Source: Calliopum simillimum (taxonomy: Eukaryota; Arthropoda; Insecta; Diptera; Lauxaniidae). Taken from it: a stretch of 64,000 nucleotides of DNA. Each line of letters opens with the position of its first letter. Position 1 is the stretch's first letter. The notes beneath the pieces are model-generated. The model made no database searches and was not told the DNA's origin. It worked only from the letters and a program-made list of their open reading frames with translations. The translations under genes were made by a program, and so were the position numbers. The stretch lies in the NCBI GenBank assembly GCA_951812925.1, contig OX638368.1:162302492-162366491 (forward strand), in the 5' to 3' direction. Positions 1-11,298 of this stretch are shown one piece after another.

Positions 1-1
1 A

Positions 2-605
2 AACCACACGCGAAATCAAAAGCCAATCGACACGCGGACTTATTTGCAGATTTTTGAAGAGAAGATCATTGAGGAAAATTGGATTATTTTAGAAAATATA
101 AGTAAAATGAACATGCCAGTTCAAACTGGAACTTTCTGAATATTGCATGTAAAAAATTACGTATGTGTTTTGTATTATACGTATATTTTATTGCTATAAT
201 AAATAAAAGAATAAAAATCTATGACTTCAGTTATAATTGCGTAATATTTGAAAAAATAAACTCTACCACATGTAGCTTCCTAGTGGAAAGCGAACGAGGT
301 GTTAAGTCTAATACACAACTTATGCTATCAAATCGAAATCAACTCACTTGGGGTTTGTACATGAGAAAATTCAAATGACACCAATTTTGTTGTGGAATGA
401 GAATTGCCTCATATTTAAAAAAAATTTTGTTACACTCTGTCAAGTGTACGAAATGCCAGAAATTATGTTAAAGTTCTTAAACCGTTTCGTAACTGTATAA
501 ATGTACGCATGAGTGTTCTTTTAACTTTTCAGAAAATTCCGTATGGCACTCCAAATGCAGACATTAGAAGATAACGCTGAAGAAGAAGATTCAACACAAG
601 GCTGA
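2..605 (+). CDS. possible 3'-terminal exon(s) of a gene entering from the left (partial)
   Basis: Two short coding-looking segments sit at the left edge. Positions 2-139 are open in one frame (45 codons, stop TGA at 137-139) with charged and hydrophobic residues such as TYLQIFEEKIIEENW; a plausible donor (GTAAAA) lies near 110. At 521-532 there is a pyrimidine-rich tract ending in CAG, followed by an open segment reading KFRMALQMQTLEDNAEEEDSTQG and a stop at 603-605. The two do not join in phase with that donor: phase 1 would give a different short tail ending at a TAG. So either an exon is missing, the first segment is not an exon, or the acidic tail belongs to another splice form. I recognise no family. 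Confidence 0.25.
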
Positions 606-3586
606 TTGGGTTCGAAACATTTCTAGTGAAGACCTGTTTCCAATCATCGCATTCGCTACATCACCACACAACATGTGGCGTCTAATTCTTCAAGTCGTGT
701 ACTTTTGCCTAAGGAAAATGTAATCGTATTGTACTTGTAAAGTGAAGATCGTTGTATTTTTTTTTGGGTGGCTAAAGTGTCACATTTGGGGCACACCACT
801 TGATCGAGTGTTTTCGTATACAATGCATTCATTCACTTTGCACGCAATTAATTTGAAAAGTTTCATCTGATCAACAGCTGTTGAATTTTTGGTAAAACTT
901 TACCACATTTACATTGTATTTGTATTGTCTTTCAGGGTGTTTCAATGTTTCACTTTGGATTTATTTGGAATTTTATCAAGTGGCAATTAGAAATCGTGTG
1001 ATGTGGAAAAATAATCAAAGTTTATTTTCCACTGTGAAAGCTTGAATTTAGATTGATTTATTGTTTTCTGTACATGTCTTTTGTCTTTTTGAGTTAAATT
1101 TAATAAGATTTTATCTGAAACGAAATATGGAAGTTACCATTCAATATCTATCCATGCTAGAGATATGGCGTCCAATAATAAATAATACTAACTGCAAATT
1201 TAAATTCCAAAAGTAGCTTAAGCATGCACGACTTTATAAATAATGGGTTAAGATATTCTAGAAAATAGTTCATAAGGATCAACACGTTTTATCCAAAATG
1301 TAGTAAAAAGAATATATGTATAGTTGATATGCATATGTATATGATGTGGAAGACTCACTTCAATCATTTTTGAGATCTTAATAAAATAAAAGCCGCATCA
1401 AGCCGAGACTTTGCATAAAAACGCAATTAGGATCCTATAAATGACCTTTAAAAAATTTGCAACGATTCTCAGCTCATTTTTTTTACACCCTCAGATTTTT
1501 TAAGGCATTCGTGGAAATTCCAAAAATTCTTTTTTTTTAATCCTTATAACACGGAAAAATTCGATATTTTTGTCAGAGGATAAATTTGCGTTTACGACGA
1601 ATGAAGAAAAAAAAAAAATATTAAAAGAAAAATACAATTTTAAACAAAACCACACAAAAACTTGGTCTTTTATTATTAGTTGTTGACGTAATTTGAGATT
1701 TATACGATGATGCCATTCAGGATTAGTAGAAATTAGGTTTTTTTTAATCCCTAAAACACGTATTTAAGCAACTTTTAAGAGAGTTGAAAAGTGACCAGAG
1801 ATATTATTGTATGTAAATGTGAATATTAAAAGTACACAAAATAGGATGGGCACAATGTCTTCGTACATCTTAAATTAATTTTCTTTCCACTTCAAAGATG
1901 AATTTCACATCTTTGAGCAATACAGCACATTATTACTGTGCAATATAGTTTGTAGATACTAACAAAGGAATGGATATGCACAATAACGGTGTGCGATACA
2001 AAAAGCTGTAAATATACAATATCTTAGAAAACATTGAAAACATACATACATACCTACTCATACAACTTGATGCTCTGGCATTACCCCAACCATGCATTGC
2101 TATCCTGAATTGCTACGATTTTGTAAGGAAAAAGGGAGCTTGTTGTGGCGCCTGACTGGCGGACGCCATAAACCAGAGGTAAAACCAGGAGAAACTGAAA
2201 CACTATGATTATGGTGATGACGATTACAATAACAACAGCAACAGCAGAGTGAAAACTCCTGCAACCACAACCATAACAAAGGACGACGACGACGACAACT
2301 GAGACGATGATGTTTCATCTTTTCCACATGAAAACTCACGTAACAAAAATTATGATTATCATAATTTTTGTGGACGCAATGGCATAAAAAGGCAAGGCGA
2401 GTCTGCAGCTGGACAAAGGAGATGAAACCAGAACAACGAAAAAAAAAACAAAGTCAAATAGTAGGGTGATAGTGGGGTTAAACCCTCAAGCAGGCGGCAA
2501 CGATAACTTAAAAAGGAGACAGTCGTTGGAAGCAAAACGAAAAAAATAAAGAAAATGAATGAGTAAAAGTTAAACAAGCATAAAAGGTATATCGTGTAGA
2601 AGATGACAAAAAAAGTGAAGTATTGTGGAAATTTGATAAAGTTGTGCATAAATCACAACCAAACGAAAAGGTATAAAAGATTTATTGAGGTTTTTTTTCG
2701 TTTATATAAAAATCGAAATATAAAAGTGAGAACTATGTAGGAACATATAAATTTTGTAAAAAAAATGCGTTTTTCTCTGATATTTAGGGTAATTTATACT
2801 TTGGACATATACATATGTATGAAACATTCAAAAAGTTCAAAAAATACGTTGCAAGAAGAACAGTTAAGTTCATGCTCTTAGCTTTCATCTACGAGGTGCA
2901 ACTCTTGTTAGCAACCTCATCATACTTTCGACAAAATGTTTCCATTTGCAGAACCAGACTCGGGGGAATACCGCTAAAAGAAGTAGCACTCATCTTGCGA
3001 AGAGTAACTCATGAAAGTAGAAATCATGAGCCATCTAAAAAAAGAAATCACAAGTGCCGCAATTAAATTAAGCCTCCTTTTACTCCATGCTCATTATTAT
3101 TTCAGCAATGGGATCAAAAGAAATTAAAACAAAACAAACAAATCAAGTCGAATTGTATGAAAATCCTGCGTGAAGTTCCTGAAGGGATAAAAAGAGAAAA
3201 TCAACCACAAAACAAATTTAATAAAGAAATAAGTCCCACATACACCTGGGGATGCTTAATCTAATTAACTATGTACCTATTACTTAAGACTATGTAGTTG
3301 AGTTATTAAAGTCTTGTAGTTTGCTCAATTTCAATAATTTGAGGAAACTTTTCAGAGATGAACTTTATGATTTTTTACGGGCTTTAATTTATGATGTGTA
3401 CAAAAATTGTGTACATGTTTTTTGTCTAGGCTGGAATAAGTTGCACTTATATGTATGTTCTGTTTAATTTTAGGTATGTTTTTGTAATATTACAAGTGTA
3501 TATATTCTAAAGGTTTTTATCCAAAGAAATTATAATCTAGTATTGTCAAAACTAATAACTATCTTTCGTAGTTGTAAATTGATATA
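606..3586. other. AT-rich intergenic DNA, no gene seen
   Basis: No convincing open frame, RNA gene or paired repeat was found. There are several AATAAA-type hexamers (about 1175 and 1380) that could end the gene on the left, an imperfect CAA/CAG run near 2225-2245, and a GAC microsatellite at about 2283-2299. The open frames across 2100-2650 and 2815-3066 have biased composition and look accidental. Confidence 0.5.
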
Positions 3587-3798
3587 TAAGCCGTTCAAAA
3601 TGACAATGGTGCAACTTCAACATTAATTGGCTGACATTTTGTTAGGGATGAATAAAATTGATTTCTGTTTTCACGAAAAATTTACTTTATTATATGAAAT
3701 TGTTAAGGTTAAGTTAAAAAAATGATACGGCACATAATTTATATGACATTACTTTTGCCTCGTTTTGGAGTTGCAACATTTTCATTTTGAACGGCTCA
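3587..3798. mobile_element. 212-bp MITE with ~30-bp imperfect TIRs, TA target site
   Basis: The two ends are inverted copies (TRAGCCGTTCAAAATGA at the tip, continuing to a GCAAC about 30 bp in). They are flanked by TA at 3585-3586 and 3799-3800. There is no open frame inside. TA duplication and short TIRs fit a non-autonomous Tc1/mariner-type element; the family was not recognised. Confidence 0.7.
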
Positions 3799-4139
3799 TA
3801 TGTCACCTGGTCTATGAAGAGTGGGCTTACGTGCAAAAACAAGATTTTGAGAAAATAGCAGGAAAACAACTATTAGAGGTCAATTCTATGCGAATCGGCA
3901 AAAAAGTGGAAAATTAATTTTTGACACCTAAGCCACTTTTTCGCAGACCAGGCCCCATATGAATTTTAGTTTAAACGAATCATGAATAAAGATAAATTCG
4001 GAATTGGAATTGGAACAAATAGTCGAAAATAAAATCTCAGATCAATGACCTCAATGATTGAGATGTAGCACACATTGAGACATTAACGACGATATACTAT
4101 ACTTATTGAATGGACGTCAAATGGCGGAGCTATAGAAAA
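3799..4139. other. short spacer between two MITEs
   Basis: AT-rich sequence with nothing recognised in it. Confidence 0.4.
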
Positions 4140-4146
4140 GAAAAAA

Positions 4147-4733
4147 TGGTTACCGGACATAATCCCATCGGACATAATCCCCACTTCGTAAATGGGGATT
4201 ATGACCGAAAATTTTTCGGTCATAGTCCCCATTTTGGTCATGGGCGTTATGTCCCTATTGGGATTATGTCCGAAGAATTTAATTAAGATTGAACAAAATT
4301 TTTGCAATAATCCATTTAAAAATTTATATAGTGTTGGATCTTATAGACTGAACCGCGGCCGAAGGCCGCCGCGAAGCCAGTGTTGGATTTTTGGGAGTTT
4401 TAAATCCTGAGCTGCGGCCGCAGGCCACCCACTTACTTACCCCTACTCTTATGTAAAATTACTGTGGCTAGAAAACTAGGTGTTGGATATATTATAGACT
4501 GATCAGCGGCTGAAGGCCGCCACGGAAACGGTATTGGAATTTTTGGGAGTTGTAAATCCTGAGCTGCGGCTGTTGTCAATAACAAAATATCGTTATGGGG
4601 ACTATGTCCGTTTTTTCCTGGGGATTATGTCCGAAACACTTGCGGACATAGTCCCAATTTTAGAAATGGGGATTATGTCCGCCAGTAATTCGTGAATGGG
4701 GATTATGTCCGTGGGGACTATGTCACGGCACCA
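4147..4733. mobile_element. 587-bp TIR element built on a 14-bp motif array
   Basis: The ends are inverted (TGGT...ACCA) and flanked by a 7-bp direct repeat GAAAAAA at 4140-4146 and 4734-4740. The motif GGGGATTATGTCCG, or its complement with small changes, occurs 12 times: at 4154, 4169, 4194, 4217, 4242 and 4260 in the left cluster and 4597, 4620, 4643, 4668, 4698 and 4713 in the right cluster, in both orientations. The ~330 bp between the clusters holds a degenerate direct duplication (about 4331-4432 and 4481-4575) with GC-rich blocks of the GCGGCCGAAGGCCGC type. No coding sequence is seen. It is probably a non-autonomous DNA transposon; the TSD may be 7 or 8 bp because the flank is an A run. 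Confidence 0.7.
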
Positions 4734-4740
4734 GAAAAAA

Positions 4741-5207
4741 TAGCTACTGGGTACTTCCATGTAAATATCGACACCGTATATAAAAATTTCTTACTTCTTT
4801 TCAAACTTCAACTCTATCCAAAATGTTTAATTGAAGAAATATTTCTATTTACATTTCCATTATCGCCTATTTTAGTTACTGTTTGCACATTAAAAGAAAT
4901 AAAAACGGGCATAAAATTAAAACGGTACTGTTGTGAGGAAGTATTTGTATCTGGTATGAACAGTAATAGTTGTGATGATAATATACCATCTGTATTAAAA
5001 TCATAACTTATTTCAATCGCGATATTTTAGACCTAGGTAGTTGATCAATTATTAATATTTGAATTAATTTTCTTTATTAGTTTTGTATTTTGACTCAATT
5101 TTAATTTTTTTACCTTAGGACTAGAAAAAGCCCATTATGTTAGTCGAGTTACCAATTTTTTTTAACGCAAGTTGCCAGATAATTTTTGAATTATTTTTCA
5201 AAATAAA
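4741..5207. other. intergenic, nothing recognised
   Basis: A 104-codon open frame crosses 4692-5006, but its first codons read through the end of the preceding MITE and the rest shows no recognisable family; I do not call it a gene. Confidence 0.4.
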
Positions 5208-5209
5208 TA

Positions 5210-6531
5210 GCCCAGGAAAATAAGACATTTTCTGCGAAAAAACTCCCAGTAGAAATTTTTCACCGGAAATGTCTTTATTTATGCATGATACACAAACTGT
5301 GAAAAGTCCATTGCAAAGTCATGTGCGCATAAAAAGTTATTAAGGCCCAAAGGTCGCTAAAATCAGTTTTTTGCAAATATCTCGCTAATGCTAACTTTTA
5401 CAGAAAAATGTTGGTCTCCAATTTTGTAGCACAGGAAATTTCCTACAAAAGTACGTTAAAAGTATTTGCGTACAACTTCTAGTTTAGAAGATCACCTAAT
5501 TTAAAAAGTTGTTAATAGTTATGATATGAAATACTACCTATGAGTTCATATTAAAATATCTTACTTTTTAAATTGCAATAACTCTTCAATGAGAAGTCGT
5601 ACCAACAAAATTAAAATGCCGTTTGAAAGATAATTTAATTTGCTATATACCGTACACAATTTTTTTTTTGAACAACGCATGGCCTTAAAGATATTCGTGA
5701 AAAACCGTTAAGACTTCAAAAATACTGGTTTTTAAGGATATCTCCGAATTGGTAAGTACTACGATAAAAAGTAATGGGATCAATTTTGTAGAAAATTACA
5801 AGATGTACAAAAAATAAGCGATATGTGTACACATAGAAGTAACCGTTTAGAAGATATTCCAAAAAAACTCTTAAAATGTCAAAAAACCGGTTTCTATTGA
5901 ATATCTTCTATACGGTTACTTCTATGTGTACACATATCGCTTACTTTTTGTACATCTTGTAATTTTCTACAAAAGTGGTCCCATTACTTTTTATCGTAGT
6001 ACTTACCAATTCGGAGATATCCTTAAAAAACCAGTATTTTTGAGGCCATGCGTTGTTCGAAAAAAAAAAAATTGTGTACGGTATATAGAAAATTAAATTA
6101 TCTTTCAAACGACATTTTAATTTTGTTGGTACAACTTCTCATTGAAGAGTTATTGCAATTTAAAAAGTAAGATATTTTAATATGAACTCTTAGGTAGTAT
6201 TTCATATCATAACTATTAACAACTTTTTAAATTAGGTGATCTTCTAAACTAGAAGTCGTACGCAAATACTTTTAACGTACTTTTGTAGGAAATTTACTGT
6301 GCTACAAAATTGGAGACTAACATTTTTCTGTAAAGGTTAGCGTTAGCGAGATATTTGCAAAAAACTGATTTTAGCGACCTTTGAGCCCGAATAACTTTTT
6401 ATGCGCACACGACTTTGCAATGGACTTTTCACAGTTTGTGCATCATGCATAAATAAAGACATTTCCGGTGAAAAATTTCCACTGGGAATTTTTTCGCACA
6501 GAAGCTCTTTTTTCGTCTTATTTTCCTGGGC
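5210..6531. mobile_element. 1322-bp near-complete palindrome (foldback element), TA target site
   Basis: The sequence from 5210 to about 5870 is repeated in inverted order from about 5885 to 6531, with only scattered mismatches and indels and almost no spacer (centre near 5880). The tips are GCCCAGGAAAATAAGAC and its complement, flanked by TA at 5208-5209 and 6532-6533. No transposase frame remains. A transcript through it would fold into a hairpin with arms of about 650 bp. Diverged single-arm pieces of the same family occur near 38570-38700 and 60070-60250. The TA flanks suggest mobilisation by a Tc1/mariner-type enzyme. Confidence 0.85.
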
Positions 6532-6533
6532 TA

Positions 6534-7418
6534 AAATTGGTGTTTCGAATAAAGAAAAACAATGATATCCAGCTGCTTTAATTTAGGTCTAATATAAAGA
6601 AATCGATTCTAAATATTATTAACAGCATTGAAAGTCTTCAAATCTTTGTAACGCATTTCTATCATTTTCATTTAATTTTTTCAAATTTTTTGACCTTTTG
6701 CAACACAACGGACGTTTTCAAGACATCGGTTTTCCAGTATGATGAGCGAATCTTAATGTTCATATAGGAACGACTCAAAAAGAATCGTCAGTGTGACAGA
6801 ACTTTTAAGTATCCAAACGTGTGCACTTTAATATGAAAATAGTCGTGCCAGTATGTCATAACAGTACTCGAGAGCAACCCTTTAAAATATATAAACGAGT
6901 CTACGAGTTTAAGCATGATGTTGCATTATGGAAAATACATTTCATAGCGCCACGTCAATGTTGCAATTAGATAACTCCAAATTTATAGTTTTGAGATAGT
7001 TCAATTTTAATATTTTTAAAAATTTGAATTTGCACTGAATTTCGACTTTTCTTGTTTTGTTTTTGCAATGGTGCCACTTTACTTTAATTCTGGTTAGACA
7101 GAACCATGAAGAATATCATAGCTTTTTATCCCAAGAATGATTATTTTAGAGTTATCTAGTTTTAGCATTGATGTGGCGATATTTATTCCAAGCAATTGAT
7201 TTCTGAAGGGTTGTTAATAAATGCTGCAAGAGATTTAATTATTAATGGTATTGTTTTGTATGCACCTAAGCGGCTTTCCATGGGAAGTGTATGACCACGA
7301 ACTTCACATCTTCGCATGAATTACATAAGAAATGGTCTGTGCGCCGTCCACACGTTCAAACTTGCCTGTGTGAACCTAGTTTGCACAAAAGTACACGCCA
7401 AACTTTTAAACTGAACAA
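6534..7418. other. intergenic, nothing recognised
   Basis: AT-rich, no gene. The ~30 bp at 7338-7368 (GCCGTCCACACG...) recurs in the same orientation at 8811-8840, on the far side of the next transposon, so the element appears to sit in a small duplicated stretch. Confidence 0.4.
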
Positions 7419-7420
7419 TA

Positions 7421-8788
7421 ATGTGGTCCAAATTTTGTATGGAAAGACCAAAAGAGTTAAAAAGTCAAGGTGCGCGCGACTTTTCTGAATCCTTGGATCC
7501 TGCTGATTACAAAAAGTGCTTTAGAACCAAAAAAAAATTTCATTTAGATATTCCGCAACGAGCTTGAAGGTAATTTTCGAGTTTTTGAGTACTTTTTTCT
7601 ATTTAAACGCTATATCTTTTCAAAAAAGGAAGATATTTGCAAAAATTAAATTAAACCTTTTTTTGGACAATATTGTGAATCAACAATAATTAATTTATTC
7701 TTTGCCAATTTTTTTTAGCAGCACTTCAAACTTCAAAATTATTAAATTTTTTGAGGTATTTGCTTTTTTAAGAAGTGATTTTTTTTTTTATATTTTACTC
7801 CAGCGAATTTTTTTTTTAATTTTTATAATTTTAGGACTTAATTTATCTATCAACTGGCTCAAACAATTAAGCCCTAAGTTTCACTTTACTTACTAAAAAC
7901 CGTAAAGTTTGACCAAATTTGGCCAAAAAAAAACTTTGAGTTTAATATTTTCATGGTGAAACAGAAACAACAATAGTCATTTGTACTTGTTGATGAGAAT
8001 TCTAAATCCGGTCTTAAAATTGCTGTCTTGTACGGTTTTAGAGATATCCTAACCTAAAAATGCAAAAGACACCGTTTTTATTATTTTTATGCTGTTATAT
8101 CGCGACGTGGTTTTTTTCAGCCCGGTATTGTAGTTAAGAGTGACTGCCTTTTTCTTCAAAAGCCAATTTAAATTGTATCGATATCTCTTTGTTCCTTCGA
8201 AATATGGTAAGCAGAAACAATAAAAAAACGTATTTTTTGAACTTTTTTAACTATTTATTTTAGGATATCTTCGAGAATAAACAAGATATCAGTATAATTC
8301 AAATTGCATTTTAAAGAAATAGACTAGTGCTTTCAACCACTTTACCACTTTTTGTGGCTGAATGTAACTTTGACTTGTATATCACTTTAAAAATAGCGAA
8401 AACGGTGTTTTTTACACTTTAATGTTAGAATATCTCAAAAACCGTACAAGATGGAGCAATTCTGAGACCGGTTTTGGCATAAATATATAGAAGATCTATG
8501 AAAACTATCTTTTAACACATTTTTCCAAAAATAACATGAAAAAACAAGGTTTCGAATGATTTTATAATAAAAAGTGGTACCTTACGTCATCCCATGGATA
8601 TGTCTTATTTCAATGCCTTGAAAATATTAAAAGTAAATTTTTTTTAACTCCAATTTAATTATACTTAATTGTTTTTCGTGAGTAAGTGTTACTAATAGGT
8701 TAGTCGTTGCGATCATTTTAAAGAAGGAAGGATTCAGAAAAGTCGCGCGCGCTCTTACTTTTTAACACTTTCGGATTTTGGACCACTC
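7421..8788. mobile_element. 1368-bp TIR element, TA target site, non-autonomous
   Basis: The ends are inverted repeats of at least 60-70 bp (tip RWGTGGTCCAAA, then GCGCGCGACTTTTCTGAATCC further in), flanked by TA at 7419-7420 and 8789-8790. Internal stretches near 7990-8060 and 8400-8475 (GAGATATCCTAACC, AACCGTACAAGA) are also inverted copies, so the element is partly foldback. No transposase frame is visible. It ends about 85 bp beyond the serpin polyadenylation signal, so it lies close behind a transcribed gene. Confidence 0.7.
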
Positions 8789-8871
8789 TACTGAACAAAC
8801 TTCAGTTTTGCCGTCCACACGTACAAACTTGCCTATATATTTACATACATCATCATTTATGTTTAAAAATC

Positions 8872-8877
8872 TTTATT
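8872..8877 (-). promoter_or_regulatory. polyadenylation signal AATAAA of the serpin gene
   Basis: AATAAA on the minus strand, about 90 bp downstream of the serpin stop codon, gives a short 3' UTR of about 110 bp. Confidence 0.7.
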
Positions 8878-8967
8878 TATTTAAATATTCCTCAGTGGTT
8901 TTTCTTTTTGCATAAATACCTCAACTTAAAATTAAGTTTTGCCTTAGTCTAACACATATCCCCTAAT

Positions 8968-11298
8968 TTACGCCTGTTCAAATTCAACTTCAATAGTAAC
9001 TGGCACATCTTCGTCCTTGAAATCAGGCGCATTGATTTTTCCCGAAACAATAACAAATTTCTCTTCACAATCCATAACGAAGTACAGGAATGGTCTATTG
9101 ATTTCGAATGTCTCTTCGTCTGCTGCTGAATTGCGACTATGCGCATCAATGGCCGACAATGCACCCTGACTGCTACCTCCTTCATCTACGCGTATATTAA
9201 CAAATTGAACGATCTCATCCACATGCAAATCAATGTCCTTGGAGAGCAAACTCAAGTCAGCCTCGTCACGTGAGAAAAGTTTCTGCAAACCTAAGCCCTT
9301 CAGCATTGATTCCGAACGAGAAGTTTCTTCAACTTGGAATTTCGGTAAAATCACATGGAGATCTTTTTTTTTGCCTAATGTCTCCATTGCTTCCAAATCA
9401 GCTGGTTGAATTTTATCCACAAGCGTACGTAGACCTTCGATGTCATTTGGCATTATAATCATCATGGCATATTTTTTGTTCTATTTAAAATGAAATAAAA
9501 TAAAATATACGAATAATCGCGTTTCACCTTTGCTAAGACTTACTTCGTATGGAATGCAGAGTGCTTTAGCATTTAAATGCTCGAACTCAGCCGTGTGATA
9601 GCTGCCATGCGCATGCATCATTGTGGCCTTCGTGGCATCCTCCGCTGTCATGAAAAAGAATTGATCACTGCCATCACGTAGCTCATGGAAAGCATTAGCC
9701 CAATTGCCGCGATAGTAGAGACCATTGAAGAGCAGCATTTTAGTTTTGGCACCAATTTCACGACCTGTAATGGAGTTGGCAGTCAAAGCAGAGGTTATGT
9801 CGTCCTTGTTGAAAAGGCTGCGACCGCCAAAAACCTACAGAAAGTTGAAAGTTTTAATTTTGTTATATTTAAGTGATAAGCAATTGGATTACTCTTCTTA
9901 TAGAACTTAGATGTGACTCCAGCGCTAACATTATTTCATCTCCACTCTTAGTGGCGGATTTCATGGCTACCTCCAGCTTTTGCAATGGTAAAGAAACTTT
10001 TTCCGGCTCATTAGATGCCAACAATTCTTGTATGGGCACAGTCATTTTTTCATTCGTTTTCTTCTCCTCATGGTTCTTATGCAACTTTTCATTTTCCAAG
10101 ACAGTTTCATTCTCCTCCAAGTTAAGTTCAACTTCAGGTTTTTCGCCAATTTCTTCACGTTTATTTACCTCTTTTTCGTTCTTTGTGCCCAATTTGGTTA
10201 CTGCTGCAACAGCAGATTCCTTTACATCTTGCACTGCTGATTGTATTTCTGTAGGTATCTCCAATTTGATTTCCTGTTTTTCCACTTCAATTTCAATAGC
10301 TTCCTGCTGTTTTTTTTCTTGCTCCTCTTGCTGCTGTTTCTGAATTTCTTTCAATATAACTGGTTTCTCAACATACTGCTTATCATCAACAACTCTATCA
10401 AACTTTGAGGATTCCTTCAGCAGCACCTCCTCGCCGTAGTTGTCTTCTTTAGCCACTGTTGCATCATCAACATCATCTACACTGAAGCGTTTTAGTGTCT
10501 CAAAGCCAATGACATCTTTGCTGTTGCTGGCCGTTGTCGTTTGACCATTAGCATCAAGTTCTAGTGCAGCGCTAGATTCACTCCAATCATCAGGATTAAT
10601 CTCTTTCACCTCAACAAAGTAATGATCTCTTAAAATTTGCTTGAACTCTTCACGTGCGCTATAATTACGGTAAATGTAAAGCCAAGTTTGAAAAGAAGGT
10701 CCATCTATCAGGTCTCGTTTTTGATATTTGGCCAAAATACGCTTGAAGGAATCTCTTAGGCCACTTCGCTCTTTCGGGTAGCCGAAAACTTTATTAAACT
10801 CATTGTATGTTTCGCCATTTGCAGCTTCGGCAAGTACAGCCAATTCAACTGCAACACCCAGTGGCGAATGCACCTGATTGCCATCAATATCGATGTAGGA
10901 TTTGAGTAAATTAATTGCGAGAATCTGAGAAGCATCACTGGCGTAGTTTCCATAATTGCTTGCTGCTTCGATTTTGGCACCGGATTTCGTTGGTAGAGCG
11001 TAACAGATTGTTATGCCAATTAGGAAAAGGTAAACTGAAATACATATATGAAAAAAGAAATAATGAAAGAATCTTTTGTTTCAAGATTAACGAGCATAAG
11101 AAAAAATGAAAGCCAACAGCAAGTGCAAATTAATCTTAAAACTTAAAACTCCACATTTAGACATTGGTGAACTATCGAGTTCTTTCGTAATTTATTTGTT
11201 TTGCATCATTTGCATTTTTCCCAATACTTTTCATTCAAAAATTTCACTTTTTTCCAAAGTTTCACTTCATTTGACTTACAAATGCGTATAATTTCCAT
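8968..11298 (-). CDS. secreted serpin with a ~245-residue insert, 4 exons, 654 aa
   Basis: Exons (minus strand): 11298-11280, 11034-9893, 9834-9544, 9480-8968. The introns (245, 58, 63 bp) have GT/AG ends and the phases join. The start was chosen because the tiny first exon supplies ATG (A at -3) and completes a signal peptide (residues 1-19, ending TICYA). Serpin landmarks: HSPLGVAVE near residue 62 (helix B), LLFNGLYYRGNW near 421 (strand 3A/helix F junction), MMIIMPN near 490, hinge DEGGSSQGALS 583-593 and FEINRPFLYFVMD near the C-terminus. Between about 155 and 400, where helix F should follow a short turn, lies a Lys/Glu/Gln-rich low-complexity insert, so the protein is ~260 aa longer than a usual serpin. 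Aligned by count to alpha-1-antitrypsin, P1 would be Arg600, but the loop is ~3 residues longer and the hinge lacks the usual run of alanines, so inhibitory function is uncertain. Orthology is not assigned; Drosophila Spn85F, which I recall as unusually long, is worth comparing. Confidence 0.9.

Noticed and set aside
9873..10343. 156-codon plus-strand frame
   Set aside because: Antisense shadow of the serpin insert; Ser/Cys-rich composition mirrors the Glu/Lys codons of the real gene.
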